NCBI GenBank assembly: GCA_021818645.1 | Contig: JAKATS010000143.1 | Span: forward strand, 1 to 5,407 | Direction: 5' to 3' | DNA from: Acidobacteriota bacterium | GTDB lineage: Bacteria > Acidobacteriota > Terriglobia > Terriglobales > SCQP01 | DNA length: 5,407 nucleotides | Part shown: one piece after another, positions 5,264 to 5,407 of the stretch | Position numbering within the stretch: position 1 is the stretch's first letter | Layout: each line of letters starts with the position of its first letter | Notes under the pieces: generated by a model | What the model was told of the DNA's origin: nothing | Databases searched by the model: none | What the model saw: only the letters and a program-made list of their open reading frames with translations | Made by a program: the position numbers and the translations under genes

Positions 5264-5407
5264 TTATTTTTGCGGCGCGGCGGACGCGGGCGGCGCGGAT
5301 TTGGCTTTGCCCTGGGCGTAGGGATGCTCTTTTTTCAGGCCCAGCCAGATGGTGAAAAATACAATGCTGCCCACCAGCAGAATCACCGCCGCATAATCGG
5401 TGATCAG
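5264..5407 (-). CDS. C-terminal end of a membrane protein (partial, enters from the right edge)
   Basis: An open minus frame covers the last 47 residues before TAA (5266-5264). It shows one clear membrane helix (YAAVILLVGSIVFFTIWLGL) followed by a positively charged cytoplasmic-type tail (KKEHPYAQGKAK) and an Ala/Pro/Ser-rich end. This looks like the last helix of a transporter or other inner-membrane protein, but the family cannot be named from so little. It converges on cas6 with an 11-bp gap and no visible terminator hairpin. It probably marks the edge of the CRISPR locus. Confidence 0.7.
   Translation of the reverse strand: MITDYAAVILLVGSIVFFTIWLGLKKEHPYAQGKAKSAPPASAAPQK

Noticed and set aside
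1..5407. CRISPR repeat array
   Set aside because: No regularly spaced direct repeats of 25-40 bp were found; the only clear repeats are the inverted pairs in the divergent promoter region.

Overview
The window is part of a type III-B (Cmr) CRISPR-Cas locus in a GC-rich bacterium. The sequence does not fix the phylum. Gram-negative-like codon use and the NE0113-family protein would fit Proteobacteria or Verrucomicrobia, among others, but this is inference. No CRISPR array, rRNA, tRNA or transposase gene is visible.

Layout. Positions 1-2263 are a leftward (minus-strand) operon. It begins with an NE0113-family (Cas_NE0113, Csm6-type) CARF protein gene that one in-frame TGA at 1499-1501 splits into a 254-residue N-terminal part and a 133-residue C-terminal part. 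The C-terminal part overlaps by ATGA the start of cmr1, which has a good Shine-Dalgarno and runs off the left edge with no stop. Positions 2264-2470 are a divergent promoter region. It is built as two mirror-image copies of one module: a 14-bp element, a 26-bp gap and a 10-bp TTAATCTTAA element, all centred exactly on 2358.5. Positions 2471-5252 are a rightward operon. First comes an unrecognised 600-residue protein with an N-terminal membrane segment, a PD-(D/E)XK-like nuclease core, a glycine-zipper hydrophobic segment and a long coiled coil. It is joined through a 14-codon mini-frame, by two stop/start overlaps, to cas6. Positions 5264-5407 are the 3' end of a convergent gene for an unrelated-looking membrane protein, probably the edge of the CRISPR locus.

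How it may work together. Cas6 would cut precursor crRNA, Cmr1 would be a subunit of the Cmr effector, and the CARF protein would bind or degrade the cyclic oligoadenylate messenger made by Cas10, whose gene is outside the window. The matched divergent promoters imply that the Cmr arm and the nuclease-cas6 arm are switched together. The membrane nuclease is the strongest candidate for an undescribed type III accessory effector. The in-frame TGA raises the question of whether the signalling arm is broken or read through.
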